NCBI RefSeq assembly: GCF_024436175.1 | Contig: NZ_JANFQP010000001.1 | Coordinates: 1,280,291-1,344,290, forward strand | Reading direction: 5' to 3' | Source: Kaistella montana | GTDB lineage: Bacteria; Bacteroidota; Bacteroidia; Flavobacteriales; Weeksellaceae | DNA length: 64,000 bases | Part shown: positions 33,155-41,838 of the stretch, piece by piece | Numbering within the stretch: position 1 is the stretch's first letter | Layout: each line of letters opens with the position of its first letter | Translations under genes and position numbers: made by a program | The notes under the pieces: model-generated | What the model was told of the DNA's origin: nothing | Databases searched by the model: none | Seen by the model: the letters and a program-made list of their open reading frames with translations, nothing else

Positions 33155-33177
33155 AAGTGAAGCAGGAAACTTCACTT
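33155..33177 (-). terminator. Hairpin between the toxin gene and the lone antitoxin-like gene
   Basis: An 8-bp perfect stem AAGTGAAG/CTTCACTT with a 7-base loop. The minus-strand sequence after it (ATTTTG) is a weak T tract, so termination is only plausible. Confidence 0.4.
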
Positions 33178-33188
33178 GATATTATGTT

Positions 33189-33500
33189 TTAATTATCTTT
33201 TAAAATATTTTTGATAATTCTTGGATCTTGTTTGCAATGAAAGAAAAGTTTAATGGCAACTACTTCTTCACTTTTAATTTCATAAAACAATTTCACTTGC
33301 TTTTTCCCAATCAATGCGACCTTTATTTGAGGAAAATTTTCTACCGATTGATGTTTAATTATTCCATCGCGGATAGTTTGTTTGAATTTCTTAATATCAT
33401 TTTTAAGTATTGCTATTTCCCTTTTTGTCCAACGTCTTTTTAGAAAATCATAGATTTCGTTTAATGAAAATATTGCCGTTGAAGTTATCAAAAATTTCAT
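33189..33500 (-). CDS. Type II toxin of the RelE/ParE superfamily
   Basis: This 103-residue basic protein has the RelE/ParE layout: a beta strand (MKFLITSTAIFSL), two long helices (NEIYDFLKRRWTKREIAILKNDIKKFKQTIRDG) with an Arg/Lys-rich turn, then a beta sheet (IKVALIGKKQVKLFYEIK, VVAIKLFFHCKQDP). C-terminal Arg-Ile at the usual place for catalysis. Its ATG overlaps the upstream antitoxin gene by 4 bases, the classic antitoxin-first layout. Whether it cuts mRNA on the ribosome or blocks gyrase is not clear. Confidence 0.8.
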   Translation of the reverse strand: MKFLITSTAIFSLNEIYDFLKRRWTKREIAILKNDIKKFKQTIRDGIIKHQSVENFPQIKVALIGKKQVKLFYEIKSEEVVAIKLFFHCKQDPRIIKNILKDN

Positions 33501-33739
33501 TTCTTATCAAAAATTTGATCTAGCAAATCATCTGTTAATTCTTGATAATTCCCGTTCTTATAATCCCCTTCACTCTGCTCCATCACTTTCCCGAAATATT
33601 CGGAATTTTCGATTTCTTCCCAGGAATAGGTTTTATCTTCTTCTGAAACTTGCACGCTTTTGATGCCTTTAATTTGTGTCAAAAGTTTTTTGATGAAAGC
33701 CAAATCCGCGTGATCTTCTAATTGAATAGTCAGTTCCAT
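33497..33739 (-). CDS. Antitoxin of the RelE/ParE-type pair
   Basis: This 80-residue acidic protein (MELTIQLEDHADLAF, LLTQIKGIKSVQV) precedes the toxin gene and overlaps it by 4 bases. A short N-terminal beta strand, an amphipathic helix and an unstructured acidic C-terminal part fit a type II antitoxin that wraps the toxin. The domain family is not one I can name with certainty. It is a paralogue of the protein at 32887-33114. Confidence 0.75.
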   Translation of the reverse strand: MELTIQLEDHADLAFIKKLLTQIKGIKSVQVSEEDKTYSWEEIENSEYFGKVMEQSEGDYKNGNYQELTDDLLDQIFDKK

Positions 33740-33811
33740 GTTGTTTAAATTTTAATTCAAAGTTAGAAAATTATTTTTTTAAATCACTGAAAAAGAACGA
33801 AATAAGAAAAT

Positions 33812-34606
33812 CTAAACCGCAACCGGCGCCTTAATTCCCGGATAAGGTTCGTAATCTTCCAATTTAAAATCTTCAAAATCGAAATCGAAAATATCTTTGA
33901 TTTCCGGGTTCAATTTCATGTTTGGTAAAGCTTTTGGCGTGCGGGAAAGTTGCTTATGAACTTGCTCAAAATGGTTGTTGTAAATATGCACATCGCCGAA
34001 AGTATGCACATAATCGCCCACTTCCAGATCGCAAACTTGTGCAACCATCATCAACAAAAGCGCGTAACTCGCAATATTAAACGGAACTCCGAGGAAAACA
34101 TCGGCACTTCTTTGGTACAACTGAAGCGACAATTTCCCGTTCGCCACATAAAACTGAAACATCGCGTGACAAGGCGCTAAAGCCATATTTGGGATTTCGG
34201 CAACGTTCCAAGCGGAAACGATCAACCTTCTGGAATCGGGATTTTTTTTAATTTGGTCAATCACTTCCGTAATTTGATCAATCACTTTCCCGTTTGCGCC
34301 GGTCCAGCTTCGCCATTGCGCACCATAAACCGGACCTAAATTTCCGTTTTCATCGGCCCATTCATCCCAAATGGAAACGCCGTTATCGGTTAAATATTTA
34401 ATATTGGTATCACCTTTTAGAAACCACAACAATTCATAAATAATCGATTTCAAATGCACTTTTTTTGTCGTTACCAACGGAAAACCTTCGGATAAATCGT
34501 AACGCAATTGGTAGCCGAAAACGCTTCTGGTTCCGGTTCCGGTTCGGTCGGTTTTATCGGTTCCTTTGTCTAAAATATGCTGAAGAAGATCTAAATAATT
34601 TTGCAT
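33812..34606 (-). CDS. thyA: Thymidylate synthase
   Basis: This 264-residue ThyA, the same length as in Escherichia coli, converts dUMP and methylene-tetrahydrofolate to dTMP. The catalytic cysteine is C146 ([13 protein letters not shown]), with the phosphate-binding [18 protein letters not shown] block and the N-terminal [12 protein letters not shown]. Fully conserved throughout. Presence of thyA means the flavin-dependent ThyX is not needed. It is the gene after a GreA-like protein on the same strand. Confidence 0.98.
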   Translation of the reverse strand: MQNYLDLLQHILDKGTDKTDRTGTGTRSVFGYQLRYDLSEGFPLVTTKKVHLKSIIYELLWFLKGDTNIKYLTDNGVSIWDEWADENGNLGPVYGAQWRSWTGANGKVIDQITEVIDQIKKNPDSRRLIVSAWNVAEIPNMALAPCHAMFQFYVANGKLSLQLYQRSADVFLGVPFNIASYALLLMMVAQVCDLEVGDYVHTFGDVHIYNNHFEQVHKQLSRTPKALPNMKLNPEIKDIFDFDFEDFKLEDYEPYPGIKAPVAV

Positions 34607-34678
34607 TGAAATTAATTTGAGAAGGTGATAATTTGCTAACTTGGAAATTGAATTTCAAAAGAAAAACAATTCTCAAAT

Positions 34679-35119
34679 TTACCAAATTTTTACAATTTTT
34701 TGTTGAGTTCCATTCATTGAAAACACTTCATTTTCGGTTTTTCCGTTCATTGCTTTTGCTAATGGACTTTCCGGGGAAATTAAAAATATTTTCTTTTGTT
34801 CAAAATTCATCATTCCGAGAGAAACGGCGATGTAAAAAAATCCTTTATCCGTTTCCACCAAACTTCCCAAACCGACGTTCTGATACGGATTTGTGTTGAT
34901 TGATTTTAAAGAATTTTTCACCCGAATATTTTCATTCAACTGAATTTGCAGATTGTTGATTTCTTGCTGAACCATCTCGCGAGAAGTTTCGTATTTGTCG
35001 CCCATCGAACTTTTGGTCTCGTTGTTGGCAGCGCGGGTTTCAGCAATTAAATGTTCTAAATGATCAATTTTTTCTGATAATTTTTGATGAATGATTTTCA
35101 GGATTTCAGATTTATTCAT
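34679..35119 (-). CDS. GreA/GreB-like elongation-factor-type protein
   Basis: This 146-residue protein has an N-terminal antiparallel coiled coil (residues 1-75) whose tip reads SSMGDKYETSRE, resembling the acidic tip of GreA that reaches the RNA polymerase active site. The C-terminal 70 residues form an FKBP-like beta domain (GLGSLVETDKGFFYIAVSLG... LISPESPLAKAMNGKTENE), as in GreA. In flavobacterial annotations this family sometimes carries an unrelated enzyme name. Function as a transcript-cleavage factor is inferred, not shown. Confidence 0.72.
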   Translation of the reverse strand: MNKSEILKIIHQKLSEKIDHLEHLIAETRAANNETKSSMGDKYETSREMVQQEINNLQIQLNENIRVKNSLKSINTNPYQNVGLGSLVETDKGFFYIAVSLGMMNFEQKKIFLISPESPLAKAMNGKTENEVFSMNGTQQKIVKIW

Positions 35120-35125
35120 CGAAAT

Positions 35126-36478
35126 TTATTTTTCCATTACAGCGTAACCTCCGACTGGCAAATAAAAACTTTTATCCAAAGAAAAATCCTTCACCGGACC
35201 TGTAAAAACATTATGAAAAACGCCTGTAGCATTAGGATCATCGATGGTAAAAGAAACATTATCTTTAGAAAAATTCAACACCACCAAAACCTCATCTTTT
35301 CCATTTTTTCTTAGGTAAGCCAAAACTTTATCGTCGGCAGAAGTTTTCAGAATTTGCGTTGTTGCTGCATCATCACCGCCTCGAAGTGCAGGATTTTTCG
35401 ACTTCAGCTCAAGCAACGTTTTATAGAAATTGTGCAATTCATTATTTCCATTCCACGGAATTGGATCTTTCTGGAAAAATTCTAATCTTTTTGTTTTTAA
35501 AGGAAGTTCTTGCCCATTATAAATCAACGGAACACCGTTCCAAGTGATGGAAAACACAGCTAAAGGTTGAGCAAAAACGCCATATTTTTCGTATTCGGTT
35601 CCGTTCCAAGTATTTTCGTCGTGGTTAGAAGTGAACCAAGCTCTCATCGAACCGTTTCCAATCGCCGAATATTTCCCGAGAAGATCTTTCAAATCGGTAA
35701 AAGATGCTTTTCCTTCGTTGAAATCTTTGGTTTTGTGCATCCAGCTCCAAATATAACTAGCGTCGAACACTTTTCCGTAATCAGGGTTGTCCAATTCATC
35801 GAATTCGCCGAGCCAGAAAAGTGGTTTCAATTTTTCAACTTCCGGTCTTGCTTGTTGCCAGAAATCCACTTCAACCCAAGATGCTAAATCGCAACGGAAC
35901 CCATCAATATTGGCTTCACGAACCCAAAATTTCATCGCATCAATCATGGCAAGACGCATTTTTGGATTTTTATAATCGAGTTCGATGATATCGTCCATTC
36001 CGGAAGCGATTTGGAAATCGTTTGTTTTTGGATCTTTTAAGTAAAAATCTGGATTGGTTTTCGTCCAAACATGATCCCAACCGGTGTGATTTGCCACCCA
36101 ATCGATGATAACTTTGAAACCCATTTTGTGCGCTTCATCCACTATGTGTTTGAAATCTTCCATCGTTCCAAATTCCGGATTGATGGCGGTATAATCTTGC
36201 GCTGCATACTGACTTCCGAGTGGTCCTTTTTTATTTTTCTGGGCAATCGGAGTAATCGGCATAAACCAAAGCGTTTTCACGCCCATTTCCTTCAATCGCG
36301 GCATTTCTTTTTCGAACGCACGGAAAGTTCCTTCCTCAGTATATTGTCTGATATTAACTTCGTAAATATTGGTCGTATGCTTCCATTCGCTTGGCAAATC
36401 GTTCATTTTTGTAGATTTTTGGGTAGTACAGGAGATAATTCCTAAACCGATGATGGCTAAAAGGATCAGTTTTTTCAT
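35126..36478 (-). CDS. GH13 alpha-amylase-family glycoside hydrolase, lipoprotein
   Basis: The protein has 450 residues from the ATG at 36478, six codons inside a longer frame, placing a standard lipoprotein signal (lipobox IISC, C17). The (beta/alpha)8 catalytic core shows DWVANHTG, the nucleophile D197 (GFRCDLASW), the acid/base E225 (WLGEFDE) and D287 (TSNHDENTW). A C-terminal all-beta domain (about 370-450) follows. It acts on alpha-glucans at the periplasmic face or cell surface. No SusC/D pair is adjacent, so it is not in a polysaccharide-use locus. Confidence 0.9.
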   Translation of the reverse strand: MKKLILLAIIGLGIISCTTQKSTKMNDLPSEWKHTTNIYEVNIRQYTEEGTFRAFEKEMPRLKEMGVKTLWFMPITPIAQKNKKGPLGSQYAAQDYTAINPEFGTMEDFKHIVDEAHKMGFKVIIDWVANHTGWDHVWTKTNPDFYLKDPKTNDFQIASGMDDIIELDYKNPKMRLAMIDAMKFWVREANIDGFRCDLASWVEVDFWQQARPEVEKLKPLFWLGEFDELDNPDYGKVFDASYIWSWMHKTKDFNEGKASFTDLKDLLGKYSAIGNGSMRAWFTSNHDENTWNGTEYEKYGVFAQPLAVFSITWNGVPLIYNGQELPLKTKRLEFFQKDPIPWNGNNELHNFYKTLLELKSKNPALRGGDDAATTQILKTSADDKVLAYLRKNGKDEVLVVLNFSKDNVSFTIDDPNATGVFHNVFTGPVKDFSLDKSFYLPVGGYAVMEK

Positions 36479-36605
36479 TCTAATGATTTGTAGCAAATGT
36501 ATTATTTTTAAATGGGAATTCCGAACGAGATTTTGTTAAAAAATAGCATTCAATAACAAAATTTATAATCTCCATTTTGCATCATGAAATTTCACAACTG
36601 GGCAT

Positions 36606-36630
36606 AAAAAAACCCCGAAATTTCGGGGTT
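36606..36630 (-). terminator. Intrinsic terminator of the pRiA4b-ORF3-type gene
   Basis: A palindromic stem AACCCCGA/TCGGGGTT with AATT at its centre (36611-36630); seven T residues follow on the minus strand. It lies just after the stop at 36638. Confidence 0.85.
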
Positions 36631-36637
36631 GTGTATT

Positions 36638-37225
36638 TTAAATTTCTTCGGAATCATCTTCTTCGAAGAAATCATCGTTGAAATCATCGTCTTCATCATC
36701 ATCAAAACTTTCGTCTTCATCGGCAAAGTTTCCGGTTGTGAAGTTATCGTCAAAATTTTCAAAATCATCGTCCAACAAAGGAATTGCATTGTTTTTCGTT
36801 CCTTTTTTTCCTCCGGATTTGCTTGGAGCTTTTAGTGGCATATTTCCGAAACGGAAAACAGTAATTGGATAGTTTACAGCAGGTTTTTCATCGATAATTT
36901 CAACCAATTCGCAGAAAAATTCCCACAAATCCATGAAACCATACTGAAAATGAATTTTGTCGCCCACTTTCTCGAAAGCTTCGTTGATATAAACATCAGA
37001 CATGATTTCTCCGTCGCCATCATCGCTCATATCTTCCAGTGGAACAGATTTTATGATAGTTCCGTCTTCATCAAGAATATTGAAAAGCGATAAATCTTCG
37101 CCCAAAAGAGAGAATGCACTTTTAATTCCCAAATGGAGATTCCAAAGATTCTGCTTATCTTTAATTTCGACGTCTCTGAAAATATCGTCTTTGGTATCTA
37201 AAATAATGCGGATTTTATAAACCAT
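36638..37225 (-). CDS. pRiA4b ORF-3 / IS1096-passenger-TnpR-like protein
   Basis: This 195-residue protein matches the plasmid pRiA4b ORF-3-like fold: VYKIRIILDTKDDIFRDVEI, LWNLHLGIKSAF, GDKIHFQYGFMDLWEFFCELVEI. The last 50 residues are almost all Asp/Glu/Phe/Asn (FEDDEDDDFNDDFFEEDD), an acidic tail typical of flavobacterial copies. The family name comes from mobile elements, but no transposase or inverted repeats are nearby, so it is likely a chromosomal housekeeping member of unknown role. Confidence 0.82.
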   Translation of the reverse strand: MVYKIRIILDTKDDIFRDVEIKDKQNLWNLHLGIKSAFSLLGEDLSLFNILDEDGTIIKSVPLEDMSDDGDGEIMSDVYINEAFEKVGDKIHFQYGFMDLWEFFCELVEIIDEKPAVNYPITVFRFGNMPLKAPSKSGGKKGTKNNAIPLLDDDFENFDDNFTTGNFADEDESFDDDEDDDFNDDFFEEDDSEEI

Positions 37226-37350
37226 TTTTGTTTGAAAGTTTAGGATGAGTTTTTGTTTGAATTAGGGTGCAAATATAAAACAATTGAAATTTGACAAAAA
37301 AAAAATTGTCCGTTTTTATTTAAAAAGTTTTGCTTACATTTTGCCGTTTT

Positions 37351-38385
37351 CTAATTGCTCTTTTCTAGCATAAAACTGAATTTCGTACCTTCCAAATATA
37401 CACTTTCTACGGAAATATTCTCACCGTGAGCTTCCAAAATATGCTTCACAATAGCCAACCCAAGTCCGGATCCGCCTTCGTTACGATTTCTGCTGGTTTC
37501 TACTCGGTAGAATCTTTCGAAAATTCTGGAAAGAAGTTCTGGTTTTATTCCCATTCCGTTGTCTTCTACATTTACCAAAACTTTGTTTTTCAACACATTA
37601 GTTCGAATAACGATCTGTGCTTTTTCGCGGTTGGCGTAATGTATTGCATTGGAAATTAAATTGATGAGAACTTGCGAAATTTTCTGTTTATCAGCATTTA
37701 CGAAAATCTGTGGCATAGAGCTTTGCAGTTGTACGTTGGAAGTTTTTCTTTGTGCTTCTAAATCGAGGAGATCGATGATTTCGCGGATTAAAGAATTGAG
37801 TTCGAATCTGCTGATATTTAAAGTAATTTCGCCTGATTCGTATTGGTTAATCATATCGAGATCTTTAACGATATTTAGGAGTCTTTCGACAGATTTGTCG
37901 ATACGCTCCAAGTATTTATCGCGAATAGCGAGATTTTCTACTCCACCGTCAATTAAAGTTTCCACATAACCTTGGATGGAAAAAAGTGGAGTTTTAAGTT
38001 CATGGGAAACGTTTCCGATGTATTCTTTCCGATAGGTTTCCATTTCCTTCATGGTATCCATTTCGGTGGCATTTTTCTGGCTGAACTCGGAAACTCTTTC
38101 TCCCAATTCCTTAAAATTCATATTATTTTCGTCTTGTGGTAAAAAATCGCCGGGCAAAATGGTAGAGATTTTTTTGATTTGTTTTTTGCCGTAATAATTA
38201 AATAGATATTCTAAAATCAAATAATTAAGGACAAAAATAAAAATCACGCAAAGAAACAGGGTGAGATAGAAATTGTTTTTCTCATTGAAAACCACATCAT
38301 TGGAATAATCAAAGATCATCGCAACGATTGACATTACGATCGTTAAAAAAATAGATGCGATTAAAGTAAGCTTGTGAAACCTCAT
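37351..38385 (-). CDS. Membrane sensor histidine kinase, PhoR-like
   Basis: This 344-residue kinase has TM1 near 6-25 and TM2 near 39-62 with a short periplasmic loop (about 13 residues), so it hardly senses an external ligand by itself. The DHp domain has NVSHELKTPLFSIQGYVE with H128; the ATPase domain has LINLISNAIHYAN, DNGMGI, and GSGLGLAIV. It pairs with the response regulator 9 bases upstream. The short loop and overall plan recall PhoR, which works with the PstSCAB system, but the stimulus is not proved by sequence. Confidence 0.9.
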   Translation of the reverse strand: MRFHKLTLIASIFLTIVMSIVAMIFDYSNDVVFNEKNNFYLTLFLCVIFIFVLNYLILEYLFNYYGKKQIKKISTILPGDFLPQDENNMNFKELGERVSEFSQKNATEMDTMKEMETYRKEYIGNVSHELKTPLFSIQGYVETLIDGGVENLAIRDKYLERIDKSVERLLNIVKDLDMINQYESGEITLNISRFELNSLIREIIDLLDLEAQRKTSNVQLQSSMPQIFVNADKQKISQVLINLISNAIHYANREKAQIVIRTNVLKNKVLVNVEDNGMGIKPELLSRIFERFYRVETSRNRNEGGSGLGLAIVKHILEAHGENISVESVYLEGTKFSFMLEKSN

Positions 38386-38394
38386 TTCACAAAT

Positions 38395-39072
38395 TTACAC
38401 AACTAATTTGTAACCAATTCCTTTGAGCGTCTGTATGGTTCGCAAACCAAGTTTTTCGCGAAGTCTTCGAATGTGTACATCGATGGTTCTCTCGCCTACG
38501 ATCACGTCATTTCCCCAAACTTTTTCGAGGATTTCTTCTCTCTTGAAAACTTTGTCGGTATTGGAAGCGAGCAAATACAATAAGTCGAATTCTTTTTTAG
38601 GAAGTAAAAATTGCTGACCAGCTTTGGAAACGCGGAAGTTATTTTTATCGATAATTAAATCGCCAATTTCTATATTTTTGGAAGAATCTGAAACGCGTGA
38701 AGTAAGCTGCAAAAGGGCATTTACTTTAGAAATAAGAATTTTTGGTTTAATAATTTTCACTACATAATCGTTGGCACCAGCTTGAAAACCTGCTAGCTGA
38801 GAAAATTCTTCGCTTCTGGCAGAAAGAAAAACGATGAGTGTTTGTTGTAATTCTTTAATTTTTCTTAAATCTTGGCAAGTTTCGATGCCGTCTTTTTCGG
38901 GCATCATCACATCTAGAAGGATGAGATCCGGAATGATTTCTTTGGCTTTTTCGATTCCCTCGATTCCGTTCGTAGCGGTAGAAACATCGTAGCCTTCTTT
39001 TTCTAAATTATAGGAAAGAATTTCCAAAATATCCTGTTCATCATCAATTAAAAGAATCTTTTTCTGTTTCAT
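38395..39072 (-). CDS. OmpR/PhoB-family response regulator
   Basis: This 225-residue regulator has an N-terminal receiver (residues 1-120) with acceptor D54 in LLDVMMPEKDG, and a C-terminal winged-helix DNA-binding domain (FDLLYLLASNTDKVFKREEILEKVWGNDVIVGERTIDVHIRRLREKLG). A neighbour kinase 9 bases downstream is its partner. The divergent TonB-dependent receptor, 190 bases away, may be a target by arrangement only. Homology to PhoB is strong in the DNA-binding domain, but phosphate control remains a guess. Confidence 0.92.
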   Translation of the reverse strand: MKQKKILLIDDEQDILEILSYNLEKEGYDVSTATNGIEGIEKAKEIIPDLILLDVMMPEKDGIETCQDLRKIKELQQTLIVFLSARSEEFSQLAGFQAGANDYVVKIIKPKILISKVNALLQLTSRVSDSSKNIEIGDLIIDKNNFRVSKAGQQFLLPKKEFDLLYLLASNTDKVFKREEILEKVWGNDVIVGERTIDVHIRRLREKLGLRTIQTLKGIGYKLVV

Positions 39073-39262
39073 TTTTAGGTTTTAGCCTTTCAAAATTAAT
39101 GAAAAATAAGGTTGCAAAAGCAATGTTGGCTAATATTTACAAATAATTAATATTCGTTTGTTTTTGTTCAAGAATCTTTAATGCAAAATTAAAACTGAGG
39201 CAACACCGAAACGGGGTATAATTTCGTCCTTTGCACTGAAAAAAATAATAGTTACAATAAAA

Positions 39263-41806
39263 ATGAGCAAATTAAGTATTGCAGTATTTTTTCTAACCTG
39301 TTCAGTAGCAGTATTTGCACAGGAAACTAAAAATGACTCAGTAAAGACAGAGAAAAAGATTGAAGGAGTTACTATAAAAGGAAGCGTGAAAAAAAGCTCG
39401 GAGAGTAACATCATCAGTATCCAAAGAAAATCCGTCGAAGTAATCGAACGTGTTGGTACGGACCAATTAGAAAAACAAGGTGTAGGCGACGTTTCTGTGG
39501 CGGTAACCAAAGCCACTGGAGCCCAAAAACAAGAAGGTAGCGGCCAAGTTTTTATTCGTGGATTAGGCGATAGAAACAATGCAACTACGATGAATGGGTT
39601 GCCAATCCCTTCTAATGATCCTATTTATAAAAACATCGACCTCAGTATCATTAAAACCGATATGATTGATTATGTAGGCCTTGAAAAGGTTTACAACCCA
39701 AAAATGTGGGGCGATATGTCGGGGGCAAATGTGGATATTGTTTCTAAAGTATACACCGGAAAGCCTTACTTTAAGGTGAATCTTGGTTCTTCGGTTAATT
39801 CTAATGCAATTAATCAAAAGAATTTCTATTTGCAAAACGGTCCCGATTATTTCGGATTCAAACAAATAAACAAACCAAGCAATGCATCTTTGGTTAGCAA
39901 CGGATATGTTTTCAAAACTTCATGGTCGAACAAAGAGGTTTTCACACCAATCAATTCTTCATTGGGTATTGATTTCGGAAGAACTTTCAACATCGGTGAA
40001 GAAGGAAAGCTGAGTGTTTTCGGATTTGGATCATTTGATAATAATTATGGTTACAAAGAAGGCGTTACAAGATCTGTTGACAATGTAGGAATTCCTACAA
40101 AAGACCTTTTCGGAACTGAATATTCTTACAGTACAAATTCTACAGGTTTAATTAACCTTAATTACAAACTCAATAGCAATCATAATTTGAAGTTTGTTTC
40201 TAATTACATCCACACCACGGAGCAAAAATTGGAAAACTACTCAGGTTACATAAGAGATACGAACGAAAACAGAGCAGAGGAAACGGCTTTACTTCGTCGT
40301 GCAAATTATAAAACCAATGATTTGTTCATCAACCAATTATCCGGTGAACATAAGATTTCTTCTCCATTGAAATTATATTGGAATCTTGGATTCAACAGAT
40401 TAGATAGCCGCAGACCAGATAGAATGCAGAATATCTCGATCTATAACCAAACAACCGATTCTAATTATTTCGGAGCGAGTAATCCGGGTGCGAACCACAG
40501 ATATTTTGACAAACTGATCGAGAACGATTATGTTGGAGATATCCATGCTGATTATCAGTTGAGCGAAAATGCAAAACTAACTTTTGGTTACAACGGAAGA
40601 TATAAGAAAAGTGATTTCCGGGCTACGCAGTTCAACTTTAGAGTAAATGCTGCTCAAGGCAATTATTTCCTAAATCCAGCTGATTACGGAAGCTTCTTCA
40701 ATACGACTAATTACAATTCAGGATTTTTTGATATTGTAACTTTCCGTGGAGACATCAAATGGAATCCAGAAACTGCACTAATTCCACAATTCTACAACTC
40801 TGAAGTCTTAAATAACGCTGGTTACGCCAATTTAGATTATAAATTCAGTGATCGTTTGACAGCGCAAGTTGGTTTGAGATATGATAATCTTGATCAAAAA
40901 ATCGAGTACAGCACATCAATTAAAGAAGGTAAGGTTGAGAAAAATTATTCCAAAATATTACCTGCATTAAACTTAAAATACAGCGTAAACGATACGAATA
41001 ATTTAAGATTCTCAGCTTCTAAAACTTATACTACTCCACTTCTTTTGGAAGTTGCTCCTTATGAATATGAAGAAGTTGATGAACTAAGTTTCGGTAACCC
41101 GGCATTGTATCCTTCAGATAACTATAATGCTGACCTTAAATGGGAATGGTTCCCAAAAAGAGGCGAGGTAATTTCAGTTACAGCATTTGGGAAATACATT
41201 CAAAATCCAATTTCCAGAGTTACGGTAAACTCTTCATCTAATTCAGTTTCATTTGTAAATATCGGTGACAAAGGACACGTTTTCGGAGTAGAAATGGAAT
41301 TCAGAAAAGATCTTTACCAAAACAACAATACCAGAATCTACACTTTCTTGAACGGTACTTACCTCAACACCAACCAAGATCTTGACAAAGAAAAAGTTGT
41401 TGCTGAAACTACAACTTCTTACAGCAATACGATTTCTATCGACCCATCAAAATCAAACGACAAAATGCAAGGTGCATCTGATTTCCTTGCCAATGTGAAT
41501 CTAGGTTTAGAACAAAAATGGGGCAGCAAAAACTCATTGGATTTAGTAGTTTCTTATTCTCATATTTCGGATAACATCTATGCAATCGGATATGCGAACA
41601 AAGGAAACCTTGTAGATAAAGCCATCAACGTACTTGATGCTGTTGCAAAAGTAAAATTCGGTAACGGAATCGGATTTTCTGTAAGTGGTAAAAACCTTTT
41701 GAATCCTAATTTCAAAAGAGTACAAGAAAATACAAACGGTGATGTATCTGTAAGAGATTATAAAAAAGGAACCAACATAGGAGTAGGAGTTTCCTACGAA
41801 TTTTAA
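39263..41806 (+). CDS. TonB-dependent outer-membrane receptor
   Basis: The protein has 847 residues with a signal peptide (about 1-20, ending FAQ). A TonB box-like EKKIEGVTIKGS is followed by the plug domain (VGTDQLEKQGVGDVSVAVTKATGAQKQEGSGQVFIRGLGDRN) and a 22-strand barrel ending in a terminal Phe (GVSYEF). There is no N-terminal carboxypeptidase-like domain. The ligand is not recognised. It is followed after 32 bases by a lipoprotein gene, so they likely form an operon and a receptor-lipoprotein pair, although the lipoprotein is not a SusD. Confidence 0.92.
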   Translation: MSKLSIAVFFLTCSVAVFAQETKNDSVKTEKKIEGVTIKGSVKKSSESNIISIQRKSVEVIERVGTDQLEKQGVGDVSVAVTKATGAQKQEGSGQVFIRGLGDRNNATTMNGLPIPSNDPIYKNIDLSIIKTDMIDYVGLEKVYNPKMWGDMSGANVDIVSKVYTGKPYFKVNLGSSVNSNAINQKNFYLQNGPDYFGFKQINKPSNASLVSNGYVFKTSWSNKEVFTPINSSLGIDFGRTFNIGEEGKLSVFGFGSFDNNYGYKEGVTRSVDNVGIPTKDLFGTEYSYSTNSTGLINLNYKLNSNHNLKFVSNYIHTTEQKLENYSGYIRDTNENRAEETALLRRANYKTNDLFINQLSGEHKISSPLKLYWNLGFNRLDSRRPDRMQNISIYNQTTDSNYFGASNPGANHRYFDKLIENDYVGDIHADYQLSENAKLTFGYNGRYKKSDFRATQFNFRVNAAQGNYFLNPADYGSFFNTTNYNSGFFDIVTFRGDIKWNPETALIPQFYNSEVLNNAGYANLDYKFSDRLTAQVGLRYDNLDQKIEYSTSIKEGKVEKNYSKILPALNLKYSVNDTNNLRFSASKTYTTPLLLEVAPYEYEEVDELSFGNPALYPSDNYNADLKWEWFPKRGEVISVTAFGKYIQNPISRVTVNSSSNSVSFVNIGDKGHVFGVEMEFRKDLYQNNNTRIYTFLNGTYLNTNQDLDKEKVVAETTTSYSNTISIDPSKSNDKMQGASDFLANVNLGLEQKWGSKNSLDLVVSYSHISDNIYAIGYANKGNLVDKAINVLDAVAKVKFGNGIGFSVSGKNLLNPNFKRVQENTNGDVSVRDYKKGTNIGVGVSYEF

Positions 41807-41838
41807 AAAAAAATAAAATAAATCTAAAAGTAAAAATT

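Noticed and set aside
36592..36789. Met-rich 65-codon minus-strand ORF near 36.7 kb
   Set aside because: It is another frame of the Asp-codon-rich (GAT/GAA) tail of the pRiA4b-ORF3-type gene, which gives ATGATG runs by chance.
36638..37225. Insertion sequence suggested by the IS1096-passenger family name
   Set aside because: No transposase, terminal inverted repeats or target duplication flank the gene.
39178..39579. 133-codon minus-strand ORF over the start of the TonB receptor gene
   Set aside because: It is antisense to the receptor signal peptide and plug domain; composition is that of a shadow frame.
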